From assembly GCF_001412595.2 (NCBI RefSeq), contig NZ_CP012640.2:2170001-2234000 (forward strand): a stretch of 64,000 nucleotides of DNA, read 5' to 3'. Source of the DNA: Massilia sp. WG5. GTDB lineage: Bacteria; Pseudomonadota; Gammaproteobacteria; Burkholderiales; Burkholderiaceae_D. Shown here one piece after another: positions 44,893 to 54,962 of this stretch (position 1 is its first letter; every line of letters begins with the position of its first letter). Made by a program: the position numbers and the translations under genes. The notes below the pieces were generated by a model. It made no database searches, was not told the origin of the DNA, and worked only from the letters and a program-made list of their open reading frames with translations.

Positions 44893-44942
44893 CGATGAGC
44901 GTAGGACTACGATCCACCAGCTTGTAGGACTAACGCTCATCG
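44893..44942. promoter_or_regulatory. Inverted and direct repeats in the leader of a small gene
   Basis: CGATGAGCGT (44893-44902) and ACGCTCATCG (44933-44942) form a perfect 10-base inverted repeat. Inside it GTAGGACTA occurs twice in the same direction (44901-44909 and 44924-44932). The whole lies 26 bases upstream of the GTG of the 78-residue gene. It could be an operator or a structured leader. The rest of the 224-base gap after rsuA shows nothing certain. Confidence 0.6.
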
Positions 44943-44968
44943 AAACACAACCTGAGAACGAGGTAAAA

Positions 44969-45205
44969 GTGCACATCCAACAAGAGCAAGACCGACTATG
45001 CCGTACCCCTGCCGAGTATGTCGCGGCATTCCCGACCCATCTGGCGCTGGCGCGCTGGACCCGCGGCGGGGATATCCCGCATGTGTTGTCGTCGACCCAG
45101 CACGCTCCCATGCGCGCTGCCTGGTATGCCGAGGCCCAGCGCCAGTTTCAGGCATGGCTCGAGGATGGCGGCTTTCACCGCCCCGAGACCATTGCCGACA
45201 AATGA
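44969..45205 (+). CDS. Small hypothetical protein, 78 residues
   Basis: GTG start at 44969 with CGAGGT about 6 bases upstream. Sequence begins MHIQQEQDRLCRTPAEYVAAFPTHLALARWTRGGDIPHVL and contains a mid-protein APMRAAWYAEAQRQFQAWLEDGG. No signal peptide or membrane segment; likely soluble and partly helical. I do not recognise a family. Support for a real gene comes from the ribosome binding site, amino-acid composition and the stem-loop terminator starting 4 bases after the stop. Confidence 0.6.
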   Translation: MHIQQEQDRLCRTPAEYVAAFPTHLALARWTRGGDIPHVLSSTQHAPMRAAWYAEAQRQFQAWLEDGGFHRPETIADK

Positions 45206-45208
45206 AAA

Positions 45209-45232
45209 CGACGGCTTTCGCCGTCGCTTTCT
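45209..45232 (+). terminator. Intrinsic terminator after the 78-residue gene
   Basis: Perfect stem CGACGGC (45209-45215) and GCCGTCG (45220-45226) with TTTC loop, preceded by AAAA and followed by CTTTCTCCC. The T-run is short, so termination strength is uncertain. The 130 bases from here to the sppA stop hold no gene I can see. Confidence 0.6.
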
Positions 45233-45359
45233 CCCGTCGCGGGATCCAACCTGAGGAATGGAGTTCACTCTAAACCGCACGTATGCGGGTCTGTAGTTGT
45301 CAGCTACAAAACAACTATAGTCGACAAGCTGGAAGTTTCAAGGCAAATATTGATATTGA

Positions 45360-46358
45360 TCAGCGTAAGCTCGGCACGGCACCGCGATAGATCGAATGCA
45401 CGGCGCCGGACCCCACCGAAGCGCCGAATTTCTTCAGCACACGCTCCGGCAAGCCCTCATGGGCGGTGTAGTCGATGATGTCCTCGGCCTTCACCACGTC
45501 GCGGGCCACGGTGTCGACGGTGCCGAAGCCGTCGGCCAGCCCCATCTCGACAGCCTTGGCGCCGGTCCAGTACAAGCCCGAGAAGATTTCCGGATTTTCC
45601 TTCAGGCGTTTGCCGCGGCCGGCGCGCACCACGGCGATGAATTGCTCGTGGATCTCGTTCAGCATGGCCAGCGCGTGCTGCTTCTGCTTGTCCGACTGCG
45701 GGCTGAAGGGATCGAGGAAGCCCTTGTTCTCGCCCGCCGTCAGCAGGCGGCGCTCGATGCCCAGCTTGTCCATCAGGCCGGTAAAGCCGAAGCCGTCCAT
45801 CAGCACGCCGACCGAGCCGACGATGCTGGCCTTGTTAACATAAATCTTGTCGGCCACCGCAGCGATGTAATAGCCGCCCGAGGCGCAGATTTCGTCGACG
45901 ACCACGTACAGCGGCTTGTTCGGGTAGCCCTTCTTGAGGCGCTGGATTTCGTCGACGATGATGCCGGCCTGTACCGGGCTGCCGCCGGGGCTATTGATAC
46001 GCAGCACTACCGCAGCCGATCCAGCATCGGAGAACGCCTTGTTCAGGGACGGGATCACGGTGTCGGCGGCGCCGCTGCCTTCGTCGTCGATGGTGCCGTC
46101 GATCTCGATCAGGGCGGTGTGGCGACCCAGGGATTCGATGTCGGAACCGCCGAAGTTAAAGTCGAAATACGCCCAGATCGCGAAAAATGCCAGCAGCAGG
46201 AAGGATAGTTTGAAGAAGATCCCCCAGCGCCGGGCAGCCCGCTGTTCGCGCACCGTGGCGAATACGAGCCGTTCCAGGGTAGCGCGCTCCCAGTTGCCGG
46301 GGGTGCTTGCGTTGCCGTCGTTCGCGTTCTGACTCTCGTTCCTGTTGTTTTCGCTCAT
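45360..46358 (-). CDS. sppA: SppA, signal peptide peptidase (S49, single-domain form)
   Basis: 332 residues. Cytoplasmic N-terminus, one membrane helix (about 46-68), then the protease domain. The nucleophile is Ser160 in CASGGYYIAA and the general base Lys212 in GENKGFLDPF, 52 residues apart as in the short Bacillus SppA. It cleaves leftover signal peptides in the membrane. Forms a conserved cluster with the Rieske, HAD and rluC genes. Confidence 0.93.
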   Translation of the reverse strand: MSENNRNESQNANDGNASTPGNWERATLERLVFATVREQRAARRWGIFFKLSFLLLAFFAIWAYFDFNFGGSDIESLGRHTALIEIDGTIDDEGSGAADTVIPSLNKAFSDAGSAAVVLRINSPGGSPVQAGIIVDEIQRLKKGYPNKPLYVVVDEICASGGYYIAAVADKIYVNKASIVGSVGVLMDGFGFTGLMDKLGIERRLLTAGENKGFLDPFSPQSDKQKQHALAMLNEIHEQFIAVVRAGRGKRLKENPEIFSGLYWTGAKAVEMGLADGFGTVDTVARDVVKAEDIIDYTAHEGLPERVLKKFGASVGSGAVHSIYRGAVPSLR

Positions 46359-46373
46359 AAATATCTGATTGAT

Positions 46374-46745
46374 TTACTTCGGCAACTGGAAATCGCGGTC
46401 CGGCTGCCAATAGACACCGTCCGCGGTTTCATGCACGGCGATCGGCCGCAGCCTGCCGCCACGGCAGGGACCGCCCGTGCAGACGCCGGTCTCCGGCGCA
46501 TAGGTCGCGCCGTGCGTCGAACACATCAGGTACAGCTTGCTCGACTCGAAGAATTCGCCCTTGAACCAGTCCAGTTCGATAGGAACGTGGGCGCAGCGGT
46601 TCAGGTAGCCGTAGACCTTGCCGTCATAACGCACCACGAATCCCGTCGCGTCGTCGCCGAAGGCCCGCACCGGGAAACGCACCCCGGCGCCGCCATCGAC
46701 CAGGGCATCGGAGCCGCAGATGAAGACCTCGTTCGCGTCGCTCAT
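46374..46745 (-). CDS. Rieske [2Fe-2S] protein
   Basis: 123 residues from ATG 46745. Both Rieske motifs are present: CAH (Cys51, His53) in NRCAHVPIELD and CSTHG (Cys75, His78) in LMCSTHGATYAPETGVCTGGPCRGG. Small soluble ferredoxin-type protein, partner unknown. The start overlaps the end of the HAD gene by 4 bases, and in Burkholderiales this small gene is typically between the phosphatase and sppA. Confidence 0.9.
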   Translation of the reverse strand: MSDANEVFICGSDALVDGGAGVRFPVRAFGDDATGFVVRYDGKVYGYLNRCAHVPIELDWFKGEFFESSKLYLMCSTHGATYAPETGVCTGGPCRGGRLRPIAVHETADGVYWQPDRDFQLPK

Positions 46746-47401
46746 CCGTTGTCGATCAGCCACTGGTGGAGTTCGGGCACATTCTTTGCCGTGAACACCG
46801 GGTGGCATGCCTGCAGTTGCTGCACAGGATGCGCTCCATACTCGACCGCAATGCCGGCGGCGCCCGCATTGTTGGCCATAAGCAAGTCATGCGTCGTGTC
46901 GCCGATCATAACGGTACGCCGCATGTCCTGCCCCAGTTCCCTTGTCAATTCTTGCAACATTGCAGGGTGTGGTTTGGAAAATGTCTCGTCCGCGCAACGG
47001 GTCGCATCGAAGGTCGACAGCAGGCCGCAGGCGTTCAGCGCACGGTTCAGGCCGACCCGGCTCTTGCCGGTGGCGACCGCCAGGAAATAGCCGAGCTGCG
47101 AGAGCTCCTCCAGCATGGCGGGAACTCCCTTGAACAGCACCAGTTCGTGGTCTTTTGTCAGGAAATGGTAGCGATATCGCTCCACCATGCGCGGATACAG
47201 GGCCGGATCGATGTCCGGCATCACCGCCTGCATGGCTTCCGACAGCCCGAGCCCGATCACGTGCGCGGCCGCAGCATCGCTAGGGACGCTCAAGCCGAGA
47301 TCCCGGGCGGCGGACTGTATACATTTGACGATGGTGGCGGTGCTGTCCATCAGCGTGCCGTCCCAGTCAAAGACGATCAGATCGAATTGCTTTCTAGCCA
47401 T
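46742..47401 (-). CDS. HAD-family hydrolase, phosphoglycolate phosphatase-like
   Basis: 219 residues. HAD motif I with nucleophile Asp12 and Asp14 (VFDWDGTLMDS), motif II in VATGKSRVG, motif III Lys in FSKPHPAML and motif IV GDTTHD. Resembles Gph/PGPase-type phosphatases; the substrate cannot be set from sequence. Coupled upstream to rluC (8-base overlap) and downstream to the Rieske gene (4-base overlap). Confidence 0.88.
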   Translation of the reverse strand: MARKQFDLIVFDWDGTLMDSTATIVKCIQSAARDLGLSVPSDAAAAHVIGLGLSEAMQAVMPDIDPALYPRMVERYRYHFLTKDHELVLFKGVPAMLEELSQLGYFLAVATGKSRVGLNRALNACGLLSTFDATRCADETFSKPHPAMLQELTRELGQDMRRTVMIGDTTHDLLMANNAGAAGIAVEYGAHPVQQLQACHPVFTAKNVPELHQWLIDNG

Positions 47402-48368
47402 GTGTATGTTTGCTCGTGGGTTGCCCCAAGCTTACCAAGAAACGCTCGCACTCTGGCGGCAATGGCGCCGTCAGGGTCAGCGGTTTGCCGGTTTCGGGGT
47501 GCTGGAACGTGATCCGGTAGGCGTGCAGGAACATGCGCTTGAGGGCGCCGCGCGTGTCGTTTGCCTTCTGAAGCTGCTTGTTCAATGCAAAATCGCCGTA
47601 TTTCTCGTCACCGGCAATGGGAAAGCCACTCGAGGCCAGGTGCACGCGGATCTGGTGCGTGCGCCCGGTCTTGAGCTCGGCTTCGAGCAGGGCAAAGCCC
47701 TCCCACTTGCGCAGCAGGTTGAACACGGTATGCGCTTCCTGGCCGCCGGCCTGCACCACCACGCGGCGCTCGCCGTCCCCCGTCGTGAATTTGTGCAGGG
47801 GCAGCCTGACGTGCTGGCGCGGGTTCTTCCAGTCGCCGCTGACCAGGGTCAGGTAGCGCTTGTCCGTTTTTCCATCGCGCATTTGCTCGTGTAAATTGGT
47901 CAGGGCCGAACGTTTCTTCGCGAGCAAGAGCAGGCCCGAGGTTTCCCGGTCCAGGCGGTGCACCAGTTCCAGGAACTTGGCGTCCGGACGCGCTGCGCGC
48001 AGCTGTTCGATGACGCCATAGGACACGCCCGAACCGCCATGCACGGCGACGCCGGCCGGCTTGTCGATCACGAGCAGGTGACTGTCCTCATGGACGATCG
48101 CGAATTCCGCGCCCGGCACCGGCGCATTGCCGGCAGCCTTCTCGGCGATGCGGATCGGCGGAATGCGGATCACATCGCCCGTTTCCAGGCGGTATAACTG
48201 ATCGATACGTCCTTTGTTCACACGCACTTCGCCGGAGCGGAGGATGCGGTAAATATGACTTTTTGGGACACCTTTACAGACGCGCAGCAGGTAGTTGTCG
48301 ATGCGCTGTCCAGCTTCCTCTTCGGAGATTGTTACAAGCTGGACAGAATTTCTCTCTAAGTCCTTCAT
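47394..48368 (-). CDS. rluC: RluC, 23S rRNA pseudouridine synthase
   Basis: 324 residues. N-terminal S4 domain (RIDNYLLRVCKGVPKSHIYRILRSGEVRVNKGR) and RluA-type catalytic domain with Asp140 in ELVHRLDRETSGLLLLAKKRSAL. RluC modifies U955, U2504 and U2580 in E. coli 23S rRNA. Head-to-head with rne, as in many proteobacteria. On the minus strand TTGACC with TATATT 15 bases on lies just before its start, a weak promoter candidate. Confidence 0.94.
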   Translation of the reverse strand: MKDLERNSVQLVTISEEEAGQRIDNYLLRVCKGVPKSHIYRILRSGEVRVNKGRIDQLYRLETGDVIRIPPIRIAEKAAGNAPVPGAEFAIVHEDSHLLVIDKPAGVAVHGGSGVSYGVIEQLRAARPDAKFLELVHRLDRETSGLLLLAKKRSALTNLHEQMRDGKTDKRYLTLVSGDWKNPRQHVRLPLHKFTTGDGERRVVVQAGGQEAHTVFNLLRKWEGFALLEAELKTGRTHQIRVHLASSGFPIAGDEKYGDFALNKQLQKANDTRGALKRMFLHAYRITFQHPETGKPLTLTAPLPPECERFLVSLGQPTSKHTHG

Positions 48369-49137
48369 TTTGAATATATAATCGACAGGCGGCGGTCAAA
48401 CCTCTGCAGGTGTAAGAATTAAAACGATATTTTACACAGGGGCGCCTTCGTCGGCCCCGCAATAATGCGAATTCGATGAAGAAAAGAAGGAATCTTACAA
48501 AACCGTAGCGAGCGGAAGCAGTATTGACCGAGAAGCGCAGCTGTACGCGAGTACGGCGGGCATCGCAGGCCGGTAATGCGACGCGCAGCAGGTTTGGTGA
48601 GATTACAAAATGTGTACGCACGATCTTGTTCGCACCAAGGTTGCACCGCAGTTGTAATCGGGTAGCGCACAGGACTGCAGGATTGGATTGTTTGGAATCA
48701 TAAGGATAAGTACCGGCAAGCCGGCTTCAGGCTTGGCTCGCCGGGTGATGGCGTCGATAACGCTTGTCGTTTTCGCCCGACCCGATGCAAGGAAGCTGAC
48801 AATCGTGCCGATCGCAGGTTGTTCATGGTTCCGGCAGGCTTTATCGTGAGAACTTGCAGGCCAAGGCTGATAGATCGCCTGGCCCAAGATCCCGAGATGG
48901 CTGCCCTGGTCTGGCTGTGGTCGCTTTTTGCACCCGCCCAGAAGGCCCTGCGCCGCCCTGACCGGGCCGTGCCGGCCGATTGAGGTTGCGGCGTGCGCGC
49001 GACAATGACGTTCGATGCCATTTGCGCCCTGTGGCCGGCAATGCCGTGCCACACCCCGGGCATACCACCGCCAACACTCCCCTCCCGCGTACATCCCTGG
49101 CATCTACTACGGCCCCCGGGTCGCGGAGTTAATAAAA
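48369..49137 (+). promoter_or_regulatory. Long rne leader and divergent rluC/rne promoter region
   Basis: 769 bases without a convincing gene. A perfect TATAAT lies at 48377-48382 on the plus strand (no good -35), overlapping the rluC promoter candidate. The rest is GC-rich with several potential stems (for example CAAGCC / GGCTTG near 48718-48737, and GGGGC / GCCCC near 48438-48457). In E. coli the rne mRNA has a long structured leader through which RNase E controls its own mRNA; the length here is compatible with that, but I cannot identify the E. coli hairpins. The AATAAAA just before the ATG is a poor Shine-Dalgarno. Confidence 0.5.
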
Positions 49138-52100
49138 ATGAAACGTATGTTGTTTAACGCTACGCAGCAAGAGGAGCTGCGCGTAGCGATTGTCGACGGT
49201 CAAAAACTGATCGACATCGATATCGAGACCGCTGGTCGAGAACAGCGCAAATCGAATATCTACAAAGGTGTCATCACCCGCATCGAACCCTCCCTCGAAG
49301 CTTGCTTCGTCAGCTACGGCGAAGACCGCCACGGTTTCCTCCCCTTCAAAGAAGTCGCCCGTTCCTATTTCCGCGACGGCGTCGACGTCCGCAATTGCAC
49401 CATCAAGGAAGCGCTGCGCGAAGGCCAGGAAATTATGGTCCAGGTCGAGAAAGAGGAGCGCGGCAACAAGGGCGCGGCACTGACCTCCTTCATTTCGCTG
49501 GCCGGCCGCTACCTGGTCCTGATGCCGAATAATCCGCGTGGCGGCGGCGTCTCGCGCCGGGTCGAAGGCGAAGAACGCCAGGAACTGCGCGAGACCATGG
49601 ACAAGCTGGACTTGCCGCAAGGCATGTCGGTCATTGCCCGCACCGCCGGCATCGGCCGCACGGTCGAAGAACTGCAGTGGGACCTGAATTACCTGATGCA
49701 ACTCTGGCGCGCGATCGAAGGCGCCGGCAAATCGGCCCCGGGCCCCTTCCTGATCTACCAGGAATCCTCCCTCGTCATCCGCGCCATCCGCGATTACTTC
49801 CAGCCGGACATCGGCGAAGTCCTGATCGACACCGACGAAATCTACGACCAGGCCCAGCAGTTCATGAGCCACGTGATGCCCGACATGGCGCACCGCGTGA
49901 AGCGCTACAGCGACGACGTCCCCCTGTTCTCCCGTTTCCAGATCGAACACCAGATCGAGACCGCCTACGCGCGCACCGTGCCGCTGCCGTCGGGCGGCGC
50001 GATCGTGATCGACCACACCGAAGCCCTGGTCTCCATCGACGTCAACTCGGCGCGCGCGACCCGCGGCTCGGACATCGAGACCACCGCCTTCAACACCAAC
50101 TGCGAAGCGGCCGACGAAGTGGCCCGCCAGCTGCGCCTGCGCGACCTGGGCGGCCTGATCGTGATCGACTTCATCGACATGGAAGTCGCCAAGAACCAGC
50201 GCGAAGTCGAACAGCGCCTGAAGGACGCCCTGCACCATGACCGTGCACGTGTCCAGATGGGCAAGATCTCGCGCTTCGGCCTGATGGAACTGTCGCGCCA
50301 GCGCCTGCGTCCGTCGCTGTCGGAAGGCTCGCACGTCACCTGCCCGCGCTGCTCGGGTACCGGCCACATCCGTGATACCGAATCCTCCGCCCTGCAAGTC
50401 CTGCGCATCATCCAGGAAGAGGCGATGAAGGAAAACTCGGCCGCGATCCACGTCCAGGTCCCGGTCGACGTTGCCGCGTTCCTGTTGAACGAGAAGCGTG
50501 GCGAAGTGCTGAAGATCGAGAACCGCCACCGCATCACGGTCATCCTGATCCCGAACAAGCACCTCGAGACCCCGCACTACAAGCTCGAGCGCATCAAGCA
50601 CGACGACCCGCGCCTGGAAGACGCTGCCTCCAGCTATACCATGGCCGAGTCGGCTGACACCGACATGGCCTACGCCAAGCGCCAGAAGGAAGAAGCCAAG
50701 CCGCGCCAGGAAGCCGTGGTCAAGACCATCACCCCGGCCCAGCCGGCCCCGGTGGTGGAGCGCCGTGAACCGGTCAAGGCGGAAGCCGCCCCGGCCGCCG
50801 CTCCGGTGCCGCCGGTCGCGCCCCCTGCCCCGCCGGCAGAGGAAGGCTTCTTCACCAAGCTGCGCAATTTCTTCTTTGGCCGTCCGGTCACCGTGACCCC
50901 GCCGGCCCCGGCCGCAGCGCCGGTCAAGCCGGCTGAACCGGCCCCGGCAGCCGAACGCGGCGAGCGCGCCGGCCGTGGCCAGCAGCGCAATGGCCGTGGC
51001 GGACGCAACGGTACCGCCGGCGGCAAGGGTCGCGAGCGCGAAGACCGCGAACAGGTCGCGAAAGGCGCCCCGGTCGACGAGAGCACCAAGCCGGCGGAAG
51101 CCGAAGGCAAGCCGGCCCGTCCGCCGCGCAAGCCGCGTGAACAGCGCGAGCCGCGCGAAGGCCGTGAAACCCGCGACGTCCGCGAACCGCGCGAGCAGGC
51201 CGAAGCACAGGCCCAGCCGGCCCCGCGCGCCGAACGTGGCGAGCGTCCGGAACGCGCCGAGCGTGCGGAACGCCCGCCGCGCCAGCCGCGTGAACGTGCC
51301 GAGCGCGCACCGGTCGCCGAAGCGAAAGCCGAGGAACTGAACGTGGTGCAAGCCACCACCGCGACCAGCGTCACGATCGCGTCGACCGGCCCGAATGGCG
51401 AGCAGGAAATCGTCCAGGAGCAAATCGTCAAGACCGTCACTGCGATCGGTCCGAACGACGAGGACGCCGATCACGGCGATCAAGAGGGAGGCGACGAGCC
51501 GCGCCGCCGTCGCCGTCGTGGCGGCCGCAACCGTAACCGCCGCGACCGCGACCAGGCCGACGTCATCGAGAACGAAAGCGGCGAAGAAGGCGCACCGGCA
51601 TTTGCCCCGGTCGCCGACGAGGAAGCCGCCAAGTTCCAGGCCGAAGCCAAGGCTGCGAAGTCGAAGGGCGCCAAGCCGGCCAAGGGTCAGCCGAAGGGTG
51701 AGGCCCAGGGTCCATGGCCCTTCCCGACCGCTGCTTCGGTGAAAGCCGCGGCCGACAAGGCCGCAGCTGAACGGGCTGCCGCCGAGCAGGCCGCCACCCG
51801 GGCGCGTGCCGAACAGGCCGCCGCCGCCGCGCTGCAGGCTGCCGCTGCCCAGGCTGCCGCCGAGGCCGCCAAGGCATCGAGCCAGGGTCCGTGGATCTTC
51901 CCGACCGCGAAATCGGTCGCCGAAGCTGCTGCCCGCAGCGCTGCCGCCCAGGCGCCGACTGCTCCGGCTCCGGCCCCGGCTCCGGCCCCAGCTCCGGTTG
52001 CACCGGCCGCTCCGGCTGCGCCGGCACCGGCTCCGGTCGAAGCTGCCGCTCCCGCGCCGAAGCCGGTCGTGATGCCGGCGCCGGTGGCGCCGGTGGCGCC

Positions 52101-52341
52101 GCCTGCTCCGGCGCCGGTTCAAGCTGCTGCTCCGGCACCGGCCCCGACTGCTGCCCAGGCCGATCTGGGTGAAGTGCTGGCCCAGGCTGGCCTGCAGCTC
52201 GCCGCGACCGATCCGGAAAAGCTGCGCGCCGCCCAGGAAGCGGCCGCCCAGGCCCAGCAGCCGGTCCGTCTCGGCCGCACCCGCAAGCTTGCTCCGCCGC
52301 CGGCACAGGAACCGCTGATCCAGGTGGATACGCGCCAGTAA
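49138..52341 (+). CDS. rne: RNase E, endoribonuclease and degradosome scaffold
   Basis: 1067 residues. Catalytic half: S1 domain (about 35-120), 5' sensor/RNase H-like region, and DNase I-like domain with metal-binding Asp301 ([14 protein letters not shown]) and Asp344 (IVIDFIDM); the Zn-link CPRC at about 402-405 is intact. After residue ~520 comes a long disordered tail: a probable membrane-binding amphipathic helix ([17 protein letters not shown], about 563-580), an Arg-rich RNA-binding region (about 600-740 and [18 protein letters not shown]), then Ala/Pro-rich sequence with two copies of QGPW(x)FPTA(x)SV at 857-868 and 916-927. It starts mRNA decay and rRNA/tRNA processing at the inner membrane. 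Confidence 0.97.
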   Translation: MKRMLFNATQQEELRVAIVDGQKLIDIDIETAGREQRKSNIYKGVITRIEPSLEACFVSYGEDRHGFLPFKEVARSYFRDGVDVRNCTIKEALREGQEIMVQVEKEERGNKGAALTSFISLAGRYLVLMPNNPRGGGVSRRVEGEERQELRETMDKLDLPQGMSVIARTAGIGRTVEELQWDLNYLMQLWRAIEGAGKSAPGPFLIYQESSLVIRAIRDYFQPDIGEVLIDTDEIYDQAQQFMSHVMPDMAHRVKRYSDDVPLFSRFQIEHQIETAYARTVPLPSGGAIVIDHTEALVSIDVNSARATRGSDIETTAFNTNCEAADEVARQLRLRDLGGLIVIDFIDMEVAKNQREVEQRLKDALHHDRARVQMGKISRFGLMELSRQRLRPSLSEGSHVTCPRCSGTGHIRDTESSALQVLRIIQEEAMKENSAAIHVQVPVDVAAFLLNEKRGEVLKIENRHRITVILIPNKHLETPHYKLERIKHDDPRLEDAASSYTMAESADTDMAYAKRQKEEAKPRQEAVVKTITPAQPAPVVERREPVKAEAAPAAAPVPPVAPPAPPAEEGFFTKLRNFFFGRPVTVTPPAPAAAPVKPAEPAPAAERGERAGRGQQRNGRGGRNGTAGGKGREREDREQVAKGAPVDESTKPAEAEGKPARPPRKPREQREPREGRETRDVREPREQAEAQAQPAPRAERGERPERAERAERPPRQPRERAERAPVAEAKAEELNVVQATTATSVTIASTGPNGEQEIVQEQIVKTVTAIGPNDEDADHGDQEGGDEPRRRRRRGGRNRNRRDRDQADVIENESGEEGAPAFAPVADEEAAKFQAEAKAAKSKGAKPAKGQPKGEAQGPWPFPTAASVKAAADKAAAERAAAEQAATRARAEQAAAAALQAAAAQAAAEAAKASSQGPWIFPTAKSVAEAAARSAAAQAPTAPAPAPAPAPAPVAPAAPAAPAPAPVEAAAPAPKPVVMPAPVAPVAPPAPAPVQAAAPAPAPTAAQADLGEVLAQAGLQLAATDPEKLRAAQEAAAQAQQPVRLGRTRKLAPPPAQEPLIQVDTRQ

Positions 52342-52384
52342 GCTGATCGCGGTGCTCGAACGAGCACCCGCATCTGCTCAAAAA

Positions 52385-52411
52385 GGAAGCCCTCGGGCTT
52401 CCTTTTTTTTT
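52385..52411 (+). terminator. Intrinsic terminator of rne
   Basis: Perfect stem GGAAGCCC/GGGCTTCC (52385-52402, tight loop) followed by nine T residues. A second perfect hairpin GGTGCTCG-AA-CGAGCACC lies just before it at 52351-52368. Position 44 bases after the rne stop makes the assignment clear. Confidence 0.93.
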
Positions 52412-52500
52412 GATCTGGCGCCGCTGCGTAGCCTGCCGGCGCGCGGGAAAGTCTCGACATGGCAGGGCAATCGCCTTCACAATGTGGCAACAATGCCCCT

Positions 52501-53856
52501 ATGATCCCGATGTCCGCCCTGCCCACCCCGATTGCCGCCGCGCCGCCGCCCGCCCTCTCCTTCCGCACCGCCCTCGCTTACTGGCTGAAGCTCGGCTTCA
52601 TCAGCTTCGGCGGCCCCGCCGGACAGATCGCCATGATGCATGCCGAGCTGGTCGAGCGGCGGCGCTGGATTTCGGAGCAGCGTTTCCTCCATGCCCTGAA
52701 CTACTGCATGCTGCTGCCCGGTCCGGAAGCGACCCAGCTTGCCGTCTACATCGGGTGGCTGCTGCACCGCACGCGCGGTGGGATCGCGGCCGGGGTGCTG
52801 TTCGTGCTGCCCTCGCTGCTGATCCTGATCGGGCTGTCCTGGATCTACATGGCGTATGGCCACCTGCCCGCCATCGCCGGCATCATGAACGGCATCAAGC
52901 CGGCCGTGGTCGCCATCGTGCTGGGCGCGGCCTGGCGCATCGGCAGCCGGACCATCCGCAACTGGCTGCTGGCGGCGATCGCCGCCAGCGCCTTCGTCGC
53001 GATTGCCGTGTTGAAACTGCCCTTCCCGCTCATCGTGCTGGCCGCCGCGCTGGCCGGGCTGGCGGGCGGACGGCTGCGGCCCGCATTGTTCGTCCTCGGC
53101 GGCGCGCACAAGGCCGCCGGCACCTCGTACGGCCCGGCGCTGATCGACGACGACACGCCCACTCCGCCGCACGCGCGCTTTTCCTGGGCCGGCCTGGCGC
53201 GGGTGACGCTGCTGGGGGGCGGCCTCGGGCTGGCGGCCTGGCTGCTGCTGGCGGCGCTGTACGGTCCGTCCGGCGCGCTGGCCCAGATGGCCTGGTTCTT
53301 CACCAAGGCCGCGCTGATGACCTTCGGCGGCGCCTACGCGGTCCTGCCCTATGTCGTGCAGGGCGCCGTCGAGCACTACGGCTGGCTGAGCGCCAGCCAG
53401 ATGATCGACGGCCTGGCGCTCGGCGAAACCACACCCGGTCCGCTGATCATGATCGTGGCCTTCGTCGGCTTCGTCGGCGGCTGGACCCATGCGCTGTTCG
53501 GGCCGGACGCCCTATTCACCGGCGGCGCGGCGGGAGCGGCGGTGGCGACCCTGTTCACCTTCCTGCCCTCCTTCGTGTTCATCCTCGCCGGCGGACCGCT
53601 GGTCGAGTCCACGCGCGGCGACGTGCGCATGACGGCGCCGCTGACGGCGATCTCGGCGGCGGTGGTCGGCGTGATCGCCAGCCTGGCCGTGTTCTTCGGC
53701 GGCCAGGTCTTCCTGGCGGGCGGCCAGCCGCAGTGGCAGGCGATCGCGATCGGGCTGGCCGCCAGCATCGCCCTGCTGCGCTTCAAGGTCGGCACGATCC
53801 CTCTCATCCTCGCCTGTGCGGCGTCGGGCCTCGTGCTATCGTATTGGCATGTCTGA
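52501..53856 (+). CDS. chrA: ChrA, chromate transporter family protein
   Basis: 451 residues from ATG 52501, two homologous halves. Half 1 has [54 protein letters not shown]; half 2 has [56 protein letters not shown]. About ten to twelve membrane helices. The family exports chromate, giving resistance. No chrB regulator is adjacent. Start is uncertain: 52459 and 52510 are also possible and none has a good Shine-Dalgarno. The gene overlaps moaA by 8 bases. Confidence 0.9.
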   Translation: MIPMSALPTPIAAAPPPALSFRTALAYWLKLGFISFGGPAGQIAMMHAELVERRRWISEQRFLHALNYCMLLPGPEATQLAVYIGWLLHRTRGGIAAGVLFVLPSLLILIGLSWIYMAYGHLPAIAGIMNGIKPAVVAIVLGAAWRIGSRTIRNWLLAAIAASAFVAIAVLKLPFPLIVLAAALAGLAGGRLRPALFVLGGAHKAAGTSYGPALIDDDTPTPPHARFSWAGLARVTLLGGGLGLAAWLLLAALYGPSGALAQMAWFFTKAALMTFGGAYAVLPYVVQGAVEHYGWLSASQMIDGLALGETTPGPLIMIVAFVGFVGGWTHALFGPDALFTGGAAGAAVATLFTFLPSFVFILAGGPLVESTRGDVRMTAPLTAISAAVVGVIASLAVFFGGQVFLAGGQPQWQAIAIGLAASIALLRFKVGTIPLILACAASGLVLSYWHV

Positions 53857-54958
53857 AAAAATCATCATGCTGGGCGATGCCCGGTCGCCGGCAATGCCGA
53901 TTCCCGAGACGCTGGCCGAACCGTCCGGATTGCTGGCGGACGCGCTCGGCCGGCCGCTGCACGACCTGCGCATCTCCGTCACCGACCGCTGCAACTTCCG
54001 CTGCGTCTACTGCATGCCGAAGGAAGTGTTCGACAAGAACTACGCCTACCTGCCGCATTCCTCGCTGCTGAGCTTCGAGGAGATCACGCGGGTGGCGCGG
54101 CTGTTCGTGGCCCACGGTGTCGAGAAAATCCGGCTGACCGGCGGCGAACCGCTGCTGCGCAAGGACCTGGAGCGCCTCGTCGCCCAATTGCGCGAACTCC
54201 GGACCGCGTCCGGCCGCCCGCTCGACCTCACCCTCACCACCAACGGCTCGCTGCTGGCGCGCAAGGCCCGCAGCCTGAAGGACGCCGGCCTGGACCGCGT
54301 CACGGTCTCGCTCGACGCCATCGACGACGCCGTGTTCAAGCGCATGAACGACGTCGACTTCAAGGTATCGGACGTCCTGGAAGGCATCGATGCCGCGCAC
54401 GCCGCCGGCCTTGGCCCGGTGAAGGTCAACATGGTGGTCAAGGGCGGCATGAACGACGCCCAGATCCTGCCGATGGCGCGCCACTTCAAGGGCTCGCCGA
54501 CGATCCTGCGCTTCATCGAATACATGGACGTGGGCGCCTCGAACGGCTGGAACATGGACGAGGTGATCCCGTCCAGCGAAGTGGTGCGGCGCATCGCGGC
54601 CGAGATGCCGCTCGCGCCGATCGGCGCCAACTATCCGGGCGAGACGGCGGCGCGCTGGCGCTATGTGGACGGCAGCGGCGAGGTCGGCGTGATCTCGAGC
54701 GTGACCCAGGCCTTCTGCCGCGACTGCTCGCGCATCCGCCTGTCCACCGAGGGCAAGCTCTACACCTGCCTGTTCGCGACCCGCGGCCACGACCTGCGCG
54801 CCCTGCTGCGCGAAGGCCGCAGCGACCTCGAAATCGCCTCCAGCGTCGCCCTGCTGTGGAGCCGGCGCGCGGACCGCTATTCCGAGACGCGCACCATCAA
54901 TACCGAAGGCCTGTCGCGCGGCGCCAAGAAAATCGAAATGTCTTATATCGGTGGTTAA
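53849..54958 (+). CDS. moaA: MoaA, GTP 3',8-cyclase for molybdenum cofactor
   Basis: 369 residues. Radical SAM cluster cysteines 48, 52 and 55 (CNFRCVYC), second cluster Cys290, Cys293 and Cys307 ([19 protein letters not shown]), [12 protein letters not shown], and the C-terminal double glycine (SYIGG) that is required in the family. It turns GTP into the 8-cyclo precursor of molybdopterin. ATG 53849 overlaps the chrA stop; upstream extension lacks MoaA sequence. Next gene continues the cofactor pathway. Confidence 0.97.
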   Translation: MSEKIIMLGDARSPAMPIPETLAEPSGLLADALGRPLHDLRISVTDRCNFRCVYCMPKEVFDKNYAYLPHSSLLSFEEITRVARLFVAHGVEKIRLTGGEPLLRKDLERLVAQLRELRTASGRPLDLTLTTNGSLLARKARSLKDAGLDRVTVSLDAIDDAVFKRMNDVDFKVSDVLEGIDAAHAAGLGPVKVNMVVKGGMNDAQILPMARHFKGSPTILRFIEYMDVGASNGWNMDEVIPSSEVVRRIAAEMPLAPIGANYPGETAARWRYVDGSGEVGVISSVTQAFCRDCSRIRLSTEGKLYTCLFATRGHDLRALLREGRSDLEIASSVALLWSRRADRYSETRTINTEGLSRGAKKIEMSYIGG

Positions 54959-54962
54959 TCAA

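Noticed and set aside
48438..48460. GGGGC...GCCCC stem in the rne leader as a terminator
   Set aside because: Short stem and no T-run on either strand.
49129..52122. Open frame of nearly 1000 codons antisense to rne
   Set aside because: Composition is Arg/Gly/Phe-rich with no family character and it mirrors the RNase E codons.
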